From: Flavobacteriales bacterium
GTDB lineage: Bacteria; Bacteroidota; Bacteroidia; UBA10329
DNA: 10,374 bases
NCBI GenBank assembly: GCA_003456455.1
Contig: DMRV01000143.1
Location: forward strand, 1-10,374
Reading direction: 5' to 3'
A model generated the notes under the pieces. That model was given only the letters and a program-made list of their open reading frames with translations. It searched no databases and was not told where the DNA came from. Of the stretch, positions 1-8,095 are shown piece by piece; the stretch's first letter is position 1; the number at the start of each line of letters is the position of its first letter. The position numbers and the translations under genes were made by a program.

Positions 1-101
1 GGACTTTTGTCCTCTTTTACATCCACAGTAAATTCAGTTCCGTAGACCTTTAGAATCTCTAATCCACCTTCGTAGGCACCTTTTATCGCTTGCTCAATCA
101 T
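1..101 (-). CDS. cysQ: 3'(2'),5'-bisphosphate nucleotidase CysQ, N-terminal part (runs off window)
   Basis: Only the first 33 codons lie in the window; the gene continues past position 1. The translation starts MIEQAIKGAYEGGLEILKVYG and runs into a VKEDKSP segment. That is the usual start of CysQ and inositol-monophosphatase-family enzymes: an amphipathic helix rich in A/G/E, then a K-x-D-x-SP segment leading to the metal-binding region, which is not visible here. CysQ hydrolyses 3'-phosphoadenosine 5'-phosphate to AMP in the cytoplasm, clearing the by-product of sulfate activation. The start at 99-101 lies 19 bases after the stop of the SLC13 permease on the same strand, so the two are probably co-transcribed; a sulfate-type permease next to cysQ makes functional sense. 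The catalytic motifs are outside the window, so another IMPase-family member remains possible. Confidence 0.72.
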   Translation of the reverse strand, partial: MIEQAIKGAYEGGLEILKVYGTEFTVDVKEDKS

Positions 102-120
102 GGCTGCGAAAGTAAGACGA

Positions 121-1881
121 TCACATCAGACCGTAGCGCCAAGACATCAGCAAAGTTCCGATTACGATATACAGAATGGTGAGGGGAAGGCCAATCTTCA
201 TAAAATCATTGAACGAATACCCTCCAGACCCATAAACCATAAGGTTCGTTTGATAACCAATAGGCGTAATGAAGTTCGCAGCACCTCCGAAAGCAACAAT
301 CATAATGAATGGTTCTAGCGGGAGATTCATACTCTGCGCGATTCCAACTGAAATAGGAAATATTATGGCTACAGCCGCTAAATTAGTCATGTAACTCGCC
401 AATAAATTGGTTACTAGAAATACCATCCCCAATATGGCAACAGGACCAAATGGCTCAGCAACTTTGAGAATATTATTGGCAATAAATTCTGCTGCGCCCG
501 AATTACTCATCGCTTTTCCGAGCGCCAATCCGAAAGCCATTATAAGCATCATATTCAGGTTAATTCCGCGCTTTATTTCACTCCCCGTAAGCGTTTTGGT
601 AAAAAAGGATATGGCCAGAACAACCAATAAACAGGAGAAAAGACTTAAGGCCGTGTTTGCAGAAACGACTACGGATAGTAGTACGCCTGCAATTACCATA
701 ACTGCCTTTTTAGCATCTACTTTTTTATTTTCCTTTTTCGAAATGACGTAGAACTCGTTTCCTGTAGCGCGGATGTCAAAATCACGACCAGCAAACAGCA
801 GCAATACATCTCCAGCCTGAATAACTACTGAACCAATTTTTCCCGATATTTTTGCTCCGTTACGATGAATTGCAACAATTGCTGCATCATATTTTCCACG
901 GAAATGTGTGTTTTTTACGCGTCTTCCGATGAGCCAACTATTGTGAGATACAACCACTTCCACCACATCTGAAAGTTCTGAGGCAATACACTCTTTAGGT
1001 AAACTAAGCCCCAATTCGGGTTTCGATAGCTCGGGAATACTACTTGTTTCACCAGTGAAAATGAGCTTGTCGTTTGCACGTAAAATATGCTCCGGAGAAA
1101 CCGGGGTTATGACCGCAGTTTTGCGAATAATCTCAACCAAGAAGTTGCCAGAAAGATTTCTGAGTCCAGCCTCTGACACCGACTTTCCTACAATTGGCGA
1201 GTTAGCCTCAATCTCCGTTTCCACGAAGTATTCCCGCCAGCCGTCTTTAAAATCGTCCATCGCATCCTTATGCGAAGGAAGAATTTTGTCTGAGAAAAGC
1301 GCGAGGTATATCCCTCCGACAAGTACCATTGGAAAACCTACCCAAGCGAAATCAAATATATTCAGTGAGTTGAATCCTGCATCAACGGCCATACCGTTTA
1401 CGACCAAGTTCGTACTCGTTCCAACTAACGTCATGCAACCGCCTAAAATGGCCGCATATGACAGAGGAATAAGCAGTTTTGATGGCGATATTTTATTTTT
1501 TTTCGACCATGAATAGACGTAAGGCATCATCATGGCGACTAATGGAGTGTTGTTGAAAAAAGCTGATGTTGGCGCCACAAATGCCACCATTCTAAACACA
1601 AAACCGCTTACGGTTTTCGTTCCGCGGAACAATTGGTTGAAGACAAGGTTAATCACATCCGTTTTTCGGATAATGTCCGAAATGACCAGAAGTAGCATAA
1701 TCACTGCTAACTGTTCGTTTGCAAAACCCGCCAAGGCTTCTGAAGGACTCAGTACGCCCGCAATTATTAATACCGTAACGGCAATGAAAAAGGAAACTTC
1801 GGCTCGCAGCTTTCCACTGTAAAGCGCCACCAACAAAAAGATGATGACCGCAAAAACAAGTGCCATGGAGAAGCTGATCAT
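121..1881 (-). CDS. SLC13-family (DASS/sulfate-type) permease with two RCK_C domains
   Basis: A 586-residue integral membrane transporter, probably a sodium-coupled anion importer. Two hydrophobic halves (about residues 5-200 and 392-582) flank a soluble insert at about 210-385. The insert holds two RCK_C/TrkA-C-like modules, about 218-285 and 302-372, each with the pattern of a conserved 'GKSV..L' or 'GRRV' turn and an 'AND.L..F' or 'AGDVLLLF' strand. The first half shows an NNTP motif (110-113) and GTSTN (154-158). The second half shows MTN (498-500) and GYQTN (542-546); these are the paired substrate- and Na+-binding hairpin motifs of the SLC13 fold. Length and the RCK_C insert fit the SAC1/SLT-like sulfate transporter branch. 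Adjacency to cysQ supports sulfate as substrate, but dicarboxylate or another anion cannot be excluded. It follows the ALDH16-like gene by 14 bases, so it is probably in the same operon. Confidence 0.88.
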   Translation of the reverse strand: MISFSMALVFAVIIFLLVALYSGKLRAEVSFFIAVTVLIIAGVLSPSEALAGFANEQLAVIMLLLVISDIIRKTDVINLVFNQLFRGTKTVSGFVFRMVAFVAPTSAFFNNTPLVAMMMPYVYSWSKKNKISPSKLLIPLSYAAILGGCMTLVGTSTNLVVNGMAVDAGFNSLNIFDFAWVGFPMVLVGGIYLALFSDKILPSHKDAMDDFKDGWREYFVETEIEANSPIVGKSVSEAGLRNLSGNFLVEIIRKTAVITPVSPEHILRANDKLIFTGETSSIPELSKPELGLSLPKECIASELSDVVEVVVSHNSWLIGRRVKNTHFRGKYDAAIVAIHRNGAKISGKIGSVVIQAGDVLLLFAGRDFDIRATGNEFYVISKKENKKVDAKKAVMVIAGVLLSVVVSANTALSLFSCLLVVLAISFFTKTLTGSEIKRGINLNMMLIMAFGLALGKAMSNSGAAEFIANNILKVAEPFGPVAILGMVFLVTNLLASYMTNLAAVAIIFPISVGIAQSMNLPLEPFIMIVAFGGAANFITPIGYQTNLMVYGSGGYSFNDFMKIGLPLTILYIVIGTLLMSWRYGLM

Positions 1882-1895
1882 CTTATCAAGCTAGG

Positions 1896-2768
1896 TTAAT
1901 ACCCAGACTTGGCGCCTGCAATATTTTCAATAGGATGCCAAGTGGTTTTTACTTCTTGTGTTTCGAGAAGAAGATAGGGGTCGTCTCCATCTCTATACCA
2001 GTCTTTATCACTCCAATCGGAAACACGTTTAACGTTAAGAGAAGCATTCTCTTTTATAAGATTGAGATGCTTATTTCGGCAATAGATGGTTGCATTCACA
2101 TCCATGTGAGAGCTGAAATGCTCAACTAACTCATCTTCTTTTCCTGTGATGATATTTACAACACCTCCTGGAACGTCTGAAGAGTTCAATACTTCTGCGA
2201 ATGTGACTGCTACATGCGGAGAGTTTTCAGAAGCCAGCACAACACACGTGTTTCCACCCGCGATTACTGGCATGATAGAGCTTACAAGACCTAATAGTGA
2301 TGGGCTTTCTGGAGCAATAATCGTCACAACCCCTGTAGGTTCTTGTACACTGAAGTTGAAATGAGACGAAGCAACTGGGTTGATGCTTCCGAACAGTTGG
2401 GTGTATTTATCGCACCAACCAGCGAAATAAACACAGCGATCTATAGAAGCTTCCAGTTCTTTGGTTGCACTTGCTTTTGAATCGCCAACGGCCATTAACT
2501 CCTCAATGAATTGGGCTTTTCGGCCTTCTAGCATTTCAGCTATTCTATACAAGATTTGACTTCGGTTAAAGGCCGCTCTTGAACTCCAGCCTTCAAAGGC
2601 ATTTCGAGCGGCAACAACCGCATTTCTAGCATCCTTTCGGCTACCTAAACAGATGTTGGTTATGGTTCCGTCCTTTAGTTTAACTGGATAGAAACGACCG
2701 CTTTCCGTTCTTGGAAACTTGCCTCCGATGTAAATTTTGTATGTCTTTTGAACTTCCAATCTGCTCAT
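1896..2768 (-). CDS. Truncated, catalytically inactive aldehyde-dehydrogenase-like protein (ALDH16 C-terminal-half type)
   Basis: This 290-residue protein is clearly homologous to the N-terminal and NAD-binding part of aldehyde dehydrogenases. It has a YIGGKF start (13-18), an ARNAF/W helix, FAGW.DK (115-121), and an AGGNTCVVLASE strand-turn (170-181). It stops before the catalytic domain, and there is no FxxGQxC cysteine motif. The oxyanion-hole PWNF of active enzymes is replaced by PESP (153-156), and the cofactor-binding LKPAE lysine is replaced by LASE. It ends in an unusual tail containing EVKTTWHP. Such a dead, shortened second ALDH module is known as the C-terminal half of ALDH16 proteins; 490 plus 290 residues is close to the length of ALDH16A1. 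Start ATG is one base after the upstream ALDH stop, implying translational coupling. I infer a structural or dimerisation partner of the active ALDH, not an independent enzyme. Confidence 0.8.
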   Translation of the reverse strand: MSRLEVQKTYKIYIGGKFPRTESGRFYPVKLKDGTITNICLGSRKDARNAVVAARNAFEGWSSRAAFNRSQILYRIAEMLEGRKAQFIEELMAVGDSKASATKELEASIDRCVYFAGWCDKYTQLFGSINPVASSHFNFSVQEPTGVVTIIAPESPSLLGLVSSIMPVIAGGNTCVVLASENSPHVAVTFAEVLNSSDVPGGVVNIITGKEDELVEHFSSHMDVNATIYCRNKHLNLIKENASLNVKRVSDWSDKDWYRDGDDPYLLLETQEVKTTWHPIENIAGAKSGY

Positions 2769-2769
2769 C

Positions 2770-4242
2770 TTAATTCAATTTCACGTACGCTGATAACCCT
2801 TGTAAACCGCCTTCGCGACCATAGCCGCTTTCTTTATATCCACCAAAAGGTGATGTTGGGTCGAATTTGTTAAAAGTGTTCGCCCAAACAATTCCAGCTC
2901 TAAGTTTAGTGGTAAGGTTGAAAATCTTCGAGCCTTTGTCCGTCCAAACACCTGCCGAGAGACCGAATGGTGTGTTGTTCGCTTTATCAATTACCTCATC
3001 AATTGTTCGGAACGTTTGGACCGTAAGTACAGGGCCAAAAATCTCCTCCTGAACAATTCTGTGGCTTTGCGAAGCTTCTAAGAAAAGCGTTGGCTTACAC
3101 CAGTTCCCTTTTTTCGGAAGGGTACAATTCGGCTGGTAGATTTCAGCACCTTCTTCAACTCCAATTTTCAAATACTTGTTGATGGTTGCGAGTTGCTCTT
3201 TCGAATTGATGGCACCCACATCTGTGTTCTTGTCCATCGGGTCGCCAACAATCAATGTGCTCAACCGGTCTTTCAATTTCTTGATGACGATGTCTTTCAC
3301 ATTTTCCTGAACGAAAAGCCGTGATCCAGCACAACAAACATGTCCTTGATTGAAGAAAATGCCGTTGATGATGCCTTCAACCGCTTGGTCGGTAGGCGCA
3401 TCGTCAAAAATGATGTTGGCAGCTTTTCCGCCAAGCTCAAGAGTGGCGGTCTTGTTCGTACCAGCAATGGCTTTTTGAATGATTTTCCCAACGCCAGTTG
3501 AACCTGTAAAAGCAACTTTATCTACATCTGGATGGTTAACAATTGCCGCACCAGTGGCTCCTGCGCCTGTTACAATATTCACCACACCTGCGGGTAAACC
3601 GCTATCGTGAATAAGCTCCGCCAATTTCATAGCTGTAAGCGGAGTGGTTTCTGCCGGTTTCAGCACAACCGTGTTTCCACAAGCCAATGCCGGAGCAATT
3701 TTCCATGCAGCCATTAACAAGGGGAAATTCCAAGGAATAATCTGTCCTGATACACCTACTGGTTTAGCCGTTTTCCCAGGGAAAGCGTATTCCAATTTAT
3801 CGGCCCAACCCGCATAATAGAAGAAATGGTTAGCCGCAATTGGCACATCCACATCTCGGCTTTCCCGGATTGGTTTTCCGCCATCGATGCTTTCCAAAAC
3901 GGCAAATTCTCGTGCTCGTTCTTGCATTAATCGCGCAATGCGGAAGATGTACTTGGCACGCTCTTTCGGAGCCATTGGCCCCCAAACTTCATTGTAAGCT
4001 TTCCGTGCAGCTTTTACTGCTTTGTCCACATCCTTATTGCTTGCTTCCGCGAAATAAGCAATGTGCTTTTCGGAGCTCGGACTGGTAGAAGCAAACTTCT
4101 TTCCGCCTTCAGCTTTTACAAACTTGCCGTTGATGTATAGTCCGTATTCCTTTTTTATCTCTGCATGACCCGCACTTTCAGGTGCCGCAGAATAGTCCCA
4201 TTTAGAACCGAAATCGAGCTTAGTTTCTTTCTTTTTTGCCAT
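2770..4242 (-). CDS. NAD(P)-dependent aldehyde dehydrogenase (active subunit, ALDH16-like pair)
   Basis: A full-length, 490-residue ALDH superfamily enzyme that oxidises an aldehyde to its acid in the cytoplasm. Visible motifs in order: YINGKF (36-41), the oxyanion-hole PWNF (170-173, Asn172), cofactor-binding LKPAE (194-198, Lys195), the Rossmann turn FTGSTGVGK (245-253), LELGGK with general base Glu269, the nucleophile motif GHVCCAGSR with Cys303 as predicted catalytic residue, and EEIFGPV with Glu400. His follows Gly in the cysteine motif where most relatives have Gln or Glu. An N-terminal extension of about 30 residues precedes the fold. Its ATG overlaps the deoC stop by one base (TGATG), and the next gene begins one base after its stop. 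The natural substrate from context is acetaldehyde, released by DeoC; glyceraldehyde 3-phosphate is less likely. Confidence 0.93.
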   Translation of the reverse strand: MAKKKETKLDFGSKWDYSAAPESAGHAEIKKEYGLYINGKFVKAEGGKKFASTSPSSEKHIAYFAEASNKDVDKAVKAARKAYNEVWGPMAPKERAKYIFRIARLMQERAREFAVLESIDGGKPIRESRDVDVPIAANHFFYYAGWADKLEYAFPGKTAKPVGVSGQIIPWNFPLLMAAWKIAPALACGNTVVLKPAETTPLTAMKLAELIHDSGLPAGVVNIVTGAGATGAAIVNHPDVDKVAFTGSTGVGKIIQKAIAGTNKTATLELGGKAANIIFDDAPTDQAVEGIINGIFFNQGHVCCAGSRLFVQENVKDIVIKKLKDRLSTLIVGDPMDKNTDVGAINSKEQLATINKYLKIGVEEGAEIYQPNCTLPKKGNWCKPTLFLEASQSHRIVQEEIFGPVLTVQTFRTIDEVIDKANNTPFGLSAGVWTDKGSKIFNLTTKLRAGIVWANTFNKFDPTSPFGGYKESGYGREGGLQGLSAYVKLN

Positions 4243-5144
4243 CAGTCTTTACTGAAATAATCCAATCCTTGATATCTTCCTTCGGCTTGTTTAGCCAATT
4301 GCATAAGCACGTCATTTGCTAAACTGCTAGCTCCAAAACGGAACCATTCGTTGCTTAACCATGCATCACCCAACGTTTCTTTTACCATCACCAAATTGTG
4401 CAATGCCAATTTTGACTTGCTGATTCCGCCAGCGGGTTTCATGCCCACCATTTTTCCAGTTTCGTAATAGAAATCCCTAATGGCTTCCAACATTGTCAAC
4501 GTGACGGGCATTGTAGCCGCGGGACTTATTTTCCCTGTGGAGGTCTTGATGAAATCGGCTCCCGCCAACATGGCAATATCACTTGCGTGACGCACATTAT
4601 CCAATGTTGAAAGCTCTCCTGTTTCCAAAATCACTTTTAATCGGGCTTTACCGCAAGCCTCTTTAATGGCAGCAATTTCGTCAAACACAAAACTGTAATT
4701 CCCAGAGAGAAATTCCCCTCTAGAAATCACCATGTCCACTTCATCTGCTCCAGCATCAACTGCAATTTTTGTGTCTGCCAATTTGATTTTACGAGATGAA
4801 TTTCCTGAAGGAAAAGCTGTTGCCACTGCGGCAACTTTTACTCCAGAGCCTTTCAAAGCATCAACAGCAGTAGCAACGTGAGTTGGGTAGACACAAACTG
4901 CAGCCACGGTTGGCAAATCTGGCAATGCATCATGTGGATGCATGGCTTTATAGCACATTTGCCGCACTTTTCCTGCCGTATCCTTTCCTTCCAAAGTGGT
5001 GAGGTCAATCATATTCAAAGCCATTTTCAGGCCTTGAATTTTCGCCTCCGTTTTTATGCTCCGAGTTTGAAATCTAGCAACGCGCTCTTCAACGCCAACT
5101 TGGTCGATGGGTCGCTTTAACGCTATCAATTGATTGTTTGTCAT
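4242..5144 (-). CDS. deoC: Deoxyribose-phosphate aldolase
   Basis: A 300-residue class I aldolase that splits 2-deoxy-D-ribose 5-phosphate into acetaldehyde and glyceraldehyde 3-phosphate, the last step of deoxynucleoside catabolism. Diagnostic segments are MIDLTTLEGKDT (45-56), CVYP (84-87), AVATAFPSG (106-114), DEVDMVI with Asp137, FIKTSTGK with Schiff-base Lys200, and GMKPAGGI with proton-relay Lys236. The order and the IDLTTL and CYKA segments resemble the longer animal-type DERA more than the shorter enzymes of many Firmicutes. I chose the ATG at 5142-5144 because MTNNQL is followed at once by conserved sequence. The frame stays open to an ATG at 5289-5291, but those 49 extra residues look like translated intergenic DNA. 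It heads the minus-strand operon. No convincing Bacteroidota -33/-7 pair is visible upstream. Confidence 0.95.
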   Translation of the reverse strand: MTNNQLIALKRPIDQVGVEERVARFQTRSIKTEAKIQGLKMALNMIDLTTLEGKDTAGKVRQMCYKAMHPHDALPDLPTVAAVCVYPTHVATAVDALKGSGVKVAAVATAFPSGNSSRKIKLADTKIAVDAGADEVDMVISRGEFLSGNYSFVFDEIAAIKEACGKARLKVILETGELSTLDNVRHASDIAMLAGADFIKTSTGKISPAATMPVTLTMLEAIRDFYYETGKMVGMKPAGGISKSKLALHNLVMVKETLGDAWLSNEWFRFGASSLANDVLMQLAKQAEGRYQGLDYFSKD

Positions 5145-5297
5145 TCTTGATTTTGGAGCTGCTAAGGTAATTATTCGACTCGTGCTTGAATTCCGCCTAA
5201 ATATCAAGCGCAGAATATCGATTTGCACAGGACTCAAAGAGTTCGAGTCAGCACAGCGAACCTTAGCGGGGATAGAGGTTGTGAACATCATACGGAA

Positions 5298-5317
5298 GGG
5301 TCAAATGACAACTTCCA
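5298..5317 (+). repeat. Left outer flanking repeat (inverted partner at 9313-9332)
   Basis: The 20 bases beginning gggtcaaatgac match the reverse complement of 9313-9332 at 19 of 20 positions; only one A/G differs near the middle. The two copies sit just outside the accessory gene block and face each other in opposite orientation. No flanking target-site duplication is visible (atacggaa on the left, tgttgcta on the right). Confidence 0.7.
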
Positions 5318-5393
5318 AATCGACTCATTTTGAAACTTTCAAATCATTGGCTGCATAGGTACTACAAATGCTTAATTTTAAAGCTACCAACAG

Positions 5394-5412
5394 AGTTAAT
5401 GCGGCAGAACCC
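5394..5412 (+). repeat. Left copy of the transposon-end-like repeat (solo end)
   Basis: The motif agttaatgcggcagaaccc matches 9294-9312 on the plus strand with two differences (17 of 19). It matches the minus-strand copy at 9206-9223 with one difference over 18 bases. Read outward-in on the minus strand it begins GGGTTCTGCCGCATTAA. If it is a terminal repeat, its element extends to the left of 5412. No intact partner end is visible there, so it would be a solo or decayed end. Confidence 0.65.
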
Positions 5413-5450
5413 AAAATTGCTTTTGTGGTTTTGATCGGGGAAACAAAAAA

Positions 5451-8042
5451 ATGGGAACATTCGGAACATCATTAAAACGGGAATTAGGAAAAAACACTGG
5501 ACGGTGGGTCAGCAATAAAGTTTTTGGGGATGGTCATGCCTCCAAGCACAAGGTTACAATACAGCGAGAAAGAGATGAGCGAAAAGTTGAGCGAGAAGCT
5601 GTTCGCAGAGAGAAGGAATGTAACCGAGAGCAATTAAGGGAACAGCGAGAAATCGAACGGGGTCAACGAGAAATTGAAAAAGACAGAAAGCGCCAAGAAG
5701 TTGAAGACAGAAAACAACAGAGATTGAATGCCAAAGAGCAAAAAGAGGACGAGAGAAAGCACAAAATATGGTTAAAAGAACAAGAGAAGCTAGAAAAAGA
5801 GCAGGAGATTAAATACAATGTTGAAGAGGCTGAATCCCATGACAACTATATAAATGCACTTCGGAAGATTCATACTGTCCCAATTGATGAATTTGATTGG
5901 GATGAACAGGTAATACATCGGCCTGAACCCGTTACCAGTTTTGCTTGGGGGTACCATTATGAAGTTCGATATGAATTATACCAAGGACCGCTTTTTTTGC
6001 CGTTGTATTTGGCTGCAAAGGGTCATGGAGAATCAATTTCACTCACAGAAGAAGAAAAGAATTATGCTGAAGAAATAAAGAACACGGAACAGTTAGAGGG
6101 AGTGGATATAGAAAATATTATTGGTCAATTAAATAATGATACCGCGAGCTACGATAGTTCCACCTCTTATCTAAGCAAAAAAGCTCCAATGTTATTAAAA
6201 CTCAAGACAATTGGATATTGTCTTAGCATGGGCTATGTCTCCAGAGAAGATGACCCGAACAACAATATGTCAGATGACGAGTGGAGTTGGATTATGCAGT
6301 TATCAAAAGACCTTGATGTTCCATTTGAAATATGTCGGGTTTTGAATGATAGCGAGCTAATGGGTTGTTTTAACTTGGGACTTTTGTGGAACTCAATACA
6401 AGTAGAGTCTCAAACAGAATTTGACGCACTACTTGTGGCTAGACCCACAGAAAATGATGATAAAAACACCACAAAATATATTGAGGGGGCAGCAGACTAT
6501 TTAAACAAAGTATATGATTTACTGAAGCGGCAATTTAAAAAGAAACATGGGGAGGATTTCTTCGATTTAGATTATGACTCAAATGACGACTTAGAAGACA
6601 GAATAGACAACCTAAAGAAGCATAAGAAGCGGCTTAAAAACAAGAATGTTTTTAGCAAAATGCTGAACCGTAACGAACTGGAAAAAGCAAAAGGAGAACT
6701 TAAAAAGCTTAGTGACAAGCAACACGAATTAAATTTACTTCATATTGATGCCTACAATTTGCTGGCAAAAGTAAATGAATGGAAAGATGGTTTAGAGGAT
6801 GAATTCAAGCAGTTTTTAAAGTCTGCTGATAAGGCCTATCAAAAAGAACATGAAGATTTTAAAGACGTATATTATAAACATACTATAGCCTCTATAGTGC
6901 TGGAAGGTGACCACACTGTATTCAACGAAGCATCAGAGCTTGTTGGAATGTTGGATTTTCTAAACGAGTATGGTTCTAGTTTTAACGTGGAGTTCCATGA
7001 TGGAGAAGCGGAGGTAGATCTCTTCATAAACATAGATGATGTAGTCCCGACCGAAAAAAAGTCGGTTACAAAAGCTGGTAAACTTGCAGTCAAACCTTTT
7101 TCTACAACGGAAAGAAATCTTCTTGTTCAAGATTACGCTTCCAGTGCCGTTCTCAGAATTGCCAAGGAAATTTATTCATACTTCCCAACTGAAAGTGTGT
7201 TGATACATGTGATGGATAGTCAAATCAACACCTCAACAGGAAATTACGAAGATGTTACCGTTCTAAGTGCTAGGATTGATAAGGCTCGATTTTTTTCCTT
7301 AAACCTTAATTTGATTGACCCATCGGATGCGGTTGAATCATTTGAACACGATATGAATTTTGCCAAATCCACGGGGTTTAAACCTGTTAAGCGGATTAGC
7401 GTACAGATTCCTAAAACCAATGTAAAAACTCGTAGTGCAAACCGTGTCAAGAAAACCGACACGGAACAACAACCCGAAGTGAATGAAGACAATCAAGATG
7501 GTGGACTAGTCTGTATAAGGGTAATCAGTTCCATGAAAGTAGCAGAGCTGTTAAACCAGTTTAACAAGTGTTTCGATAAAGAGGTCGTAGTTCTCACTAA
7601 AAAAGGTAATCCCGCTGGAGAAAACAGAAGATTGAGAGCATTATCTGAACATGATTTGAAGGAAGAAATTTTGGTAGAGCTAAAGAGTCTGAATCAATCA
7701 AACCTGAAAAAATTTGAGAATGAAACTGGATTGAGTGTTAGGGTGGAAGAATTATCTAAAGAAACTGAAGCAAGTGATAATGTTGGGGATGGCAATTTCC
7801 AAGAAGACCGAGATGAATTATTCGAAGACGCTGCAAGAATTATGGTTCAACGACAAAGCGGGTCAGCTTCACTATTACAAAGACAGTTTAAAATAGATTA
7901 CGACCGCGCTAGCAGTATTGTTGATGAGTTGGAAGCTAGTGGAATTATTAGCCCGTTTGAAAAAAATATAGGGAGACAAATTCTAATTAGTGACGAGGTG
8001 AGCTTGAACAAAAAGCTGAACGACATAAGTTCAGAAAAGTAG
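5451..8042 (+). CDS. Large coiled-coil protein with C-terminal FtsK-gamma (DNA-binding winged-helix) domain
   Basis: An 863-residue soluble protein I cannot assign to a named family. Residues 1-33 form a compact GTSLKRELGKNTGRW...VFGDG motif. Residues 36-130 are an extreme charged helix of E/R/K/Q repeats (QREIE, ERGQREIEKD), surely a coiled coil. Residues 145-335 are a globular region, with a second helical, coiled-coil-prone region at 345-475. Residues 555-648 form another compact domain ending in DPSDA...F.H.M.FAKSTGF.PV, and 686-768 a small alpha/beta domain. Residues 786-848 match FtsK gamma closely: DELFEDA, SASLLQRQFKI, YDRA, DELEASGI. In FtsK that domain reads KOPS and touches XerD. 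The FtsK ATPase, its Walker motifs and membrane segments are all absent. The K+ channel gene follows after 53 bases. Start is fixed by an in-frame stop at 5397-5399 and ggggaa upstream. Confidence 0.9.
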   Translation: MGTFGTSLKRELGKNTGRWVSNKVFGDGHASKHKVTIQRERDERKVEREAVRREKECNREQLREQREIERGQREIEKDRKRQEVEDRKQQRLNAKEQKEDERKHKIWLKEQEKLEKEQEIKYNVEEAESHDNYINALRKIHTVPIDEFDWDEQVIHRPEPVTSFAWGYHYEVRYELYQGPLFLPLYLAAKGHGESISLTEEEKNYAEEIKNTEQLEGVDIENIIGQLNNDTASYDSSTSYLSKKAPMLLKLKTIGYCLSMGYVSREDDPNNNMSDDEWSWIMQLSKDLDVPFEICRVLNDSELMGCFNLGLLWNSIQVESQTEFDALLVARPTENDDKNTTKYIEGAADYLNKVYDLLKRQFKKKHGEDFFDLDYDSNDDLEDRIDNLKKHKKRLKNKNVFSKMLNRNELEKAKGELKKLSDKQHELNLLHIDAYNLLAKVNEWKDGLEDEFKQFLKSADKAYQKEHEDFKDVYYKHTIASIVLEGDHTVFNEASELVGMLDFLNEYGSSFNVEFHDGEAEVDLFINIDDVVPTEKKSVTKAGKLAVKPFSTTERNLLVQDYASSAVLRIAKEIYSYFPTESVLIHVMDSQINTSTGNYEDVTVLSARIDKARFFSLNLNLIDPSDAVESFEHDMNFAKSTGFKPVKRISVQIPKTNVKTRSANRVKKTDTEQQPEVNEDNQDGGLVCIRVISSMKVAELLNQFNKCFDKEVVVLTKKGNPAGENRRLRALSEHDLKEEILVELKSLNQSNLKKFENETGLSVRVEELSKETEASDNVGDGNFQEDRDELFEDAARIMVQRQSGSASLLQRQFKIDYDRASSIVDELEASGIISPFEKNIGRQILISDEVSLNKKLNDISSEK

Positions 8043-8095
8043 GTTTTTCTTGAAGACGATTTATTTAAGTAGATAATCAACAGATTCGATCAAGA

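Larger units (their letters stand above)
5145..5450. other. Divergent intergenic region between deoC and the FtsK-gamma gene
   Basis: About 306 bases without a credible gene, separating two divergent transcription units, so promoters for both should lie here; I could not pick either with confidence. The stretch 5231-5261 contains short inverted repeats: gactc/gagtc, and gttcg (5241-5245) with cgaac (5257-5261). The right part holds two repeat ends described separately (5298-5317 and 5394-5412). A purine-rich ggggaa at 5437-5442, about nine bases before the ATG at 5451, could serve as ribosome binding site. A tiny 11-codon frame starts at 5399 inside the second repeat and ends at 5434; it is probably not a gene. 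Confidence 0.6.

Noticed and set aside
1055..1516. Open frames opposite the permease, ALDH and large-protein genes (for example 1055-1516 plus, 3840-4088 plus, 7244-7492 minus).
   Set aside because: They lie wholly inside strongly supported genes on other frames, show no family motifs and have shadow-like composition.
5145..5291. Upstream extension of deoC to an ATG at 5291, adding 49 residues.
   Set aside because: The extra residues have no resemblance to DeoC. The conserved protein begins right after MTNNQL at 5144, and the extension would consume the divergent promoter region.
5293..5300. A KOPS-like cggaaggg near the FtsK-gamma gene.
   Set aside because: It differs from GGGNAGGG at one position, and such near-matches are expected by chance. 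The KOPS sequence in this phylum is also not certain.
5399..5434. An 11-codon leader peptide ahead of the large gene.
   Set aside because: It lies partly inside a repeat end whose other plus-strand copy (9300-9302 ATG followed at once by TGA) is not coding. There is no ribosome binding site and no regulatory codon pattern.
6196..6330. A TerB-like helical region in the 863-aa protein (about residues 250-292).
   Set aside because: The resemblance is limited to one acidic turn after a helix, and the diagnostic metal-binding pattern is not clear.
5451..8042. An SMC/Rad50-type ATPase, suggested by the long coiled coil.
   Set aside because: No Walker A, Walker B or ABC signature is visible; the coiled coil is a simple charged helix near the N-terminus.
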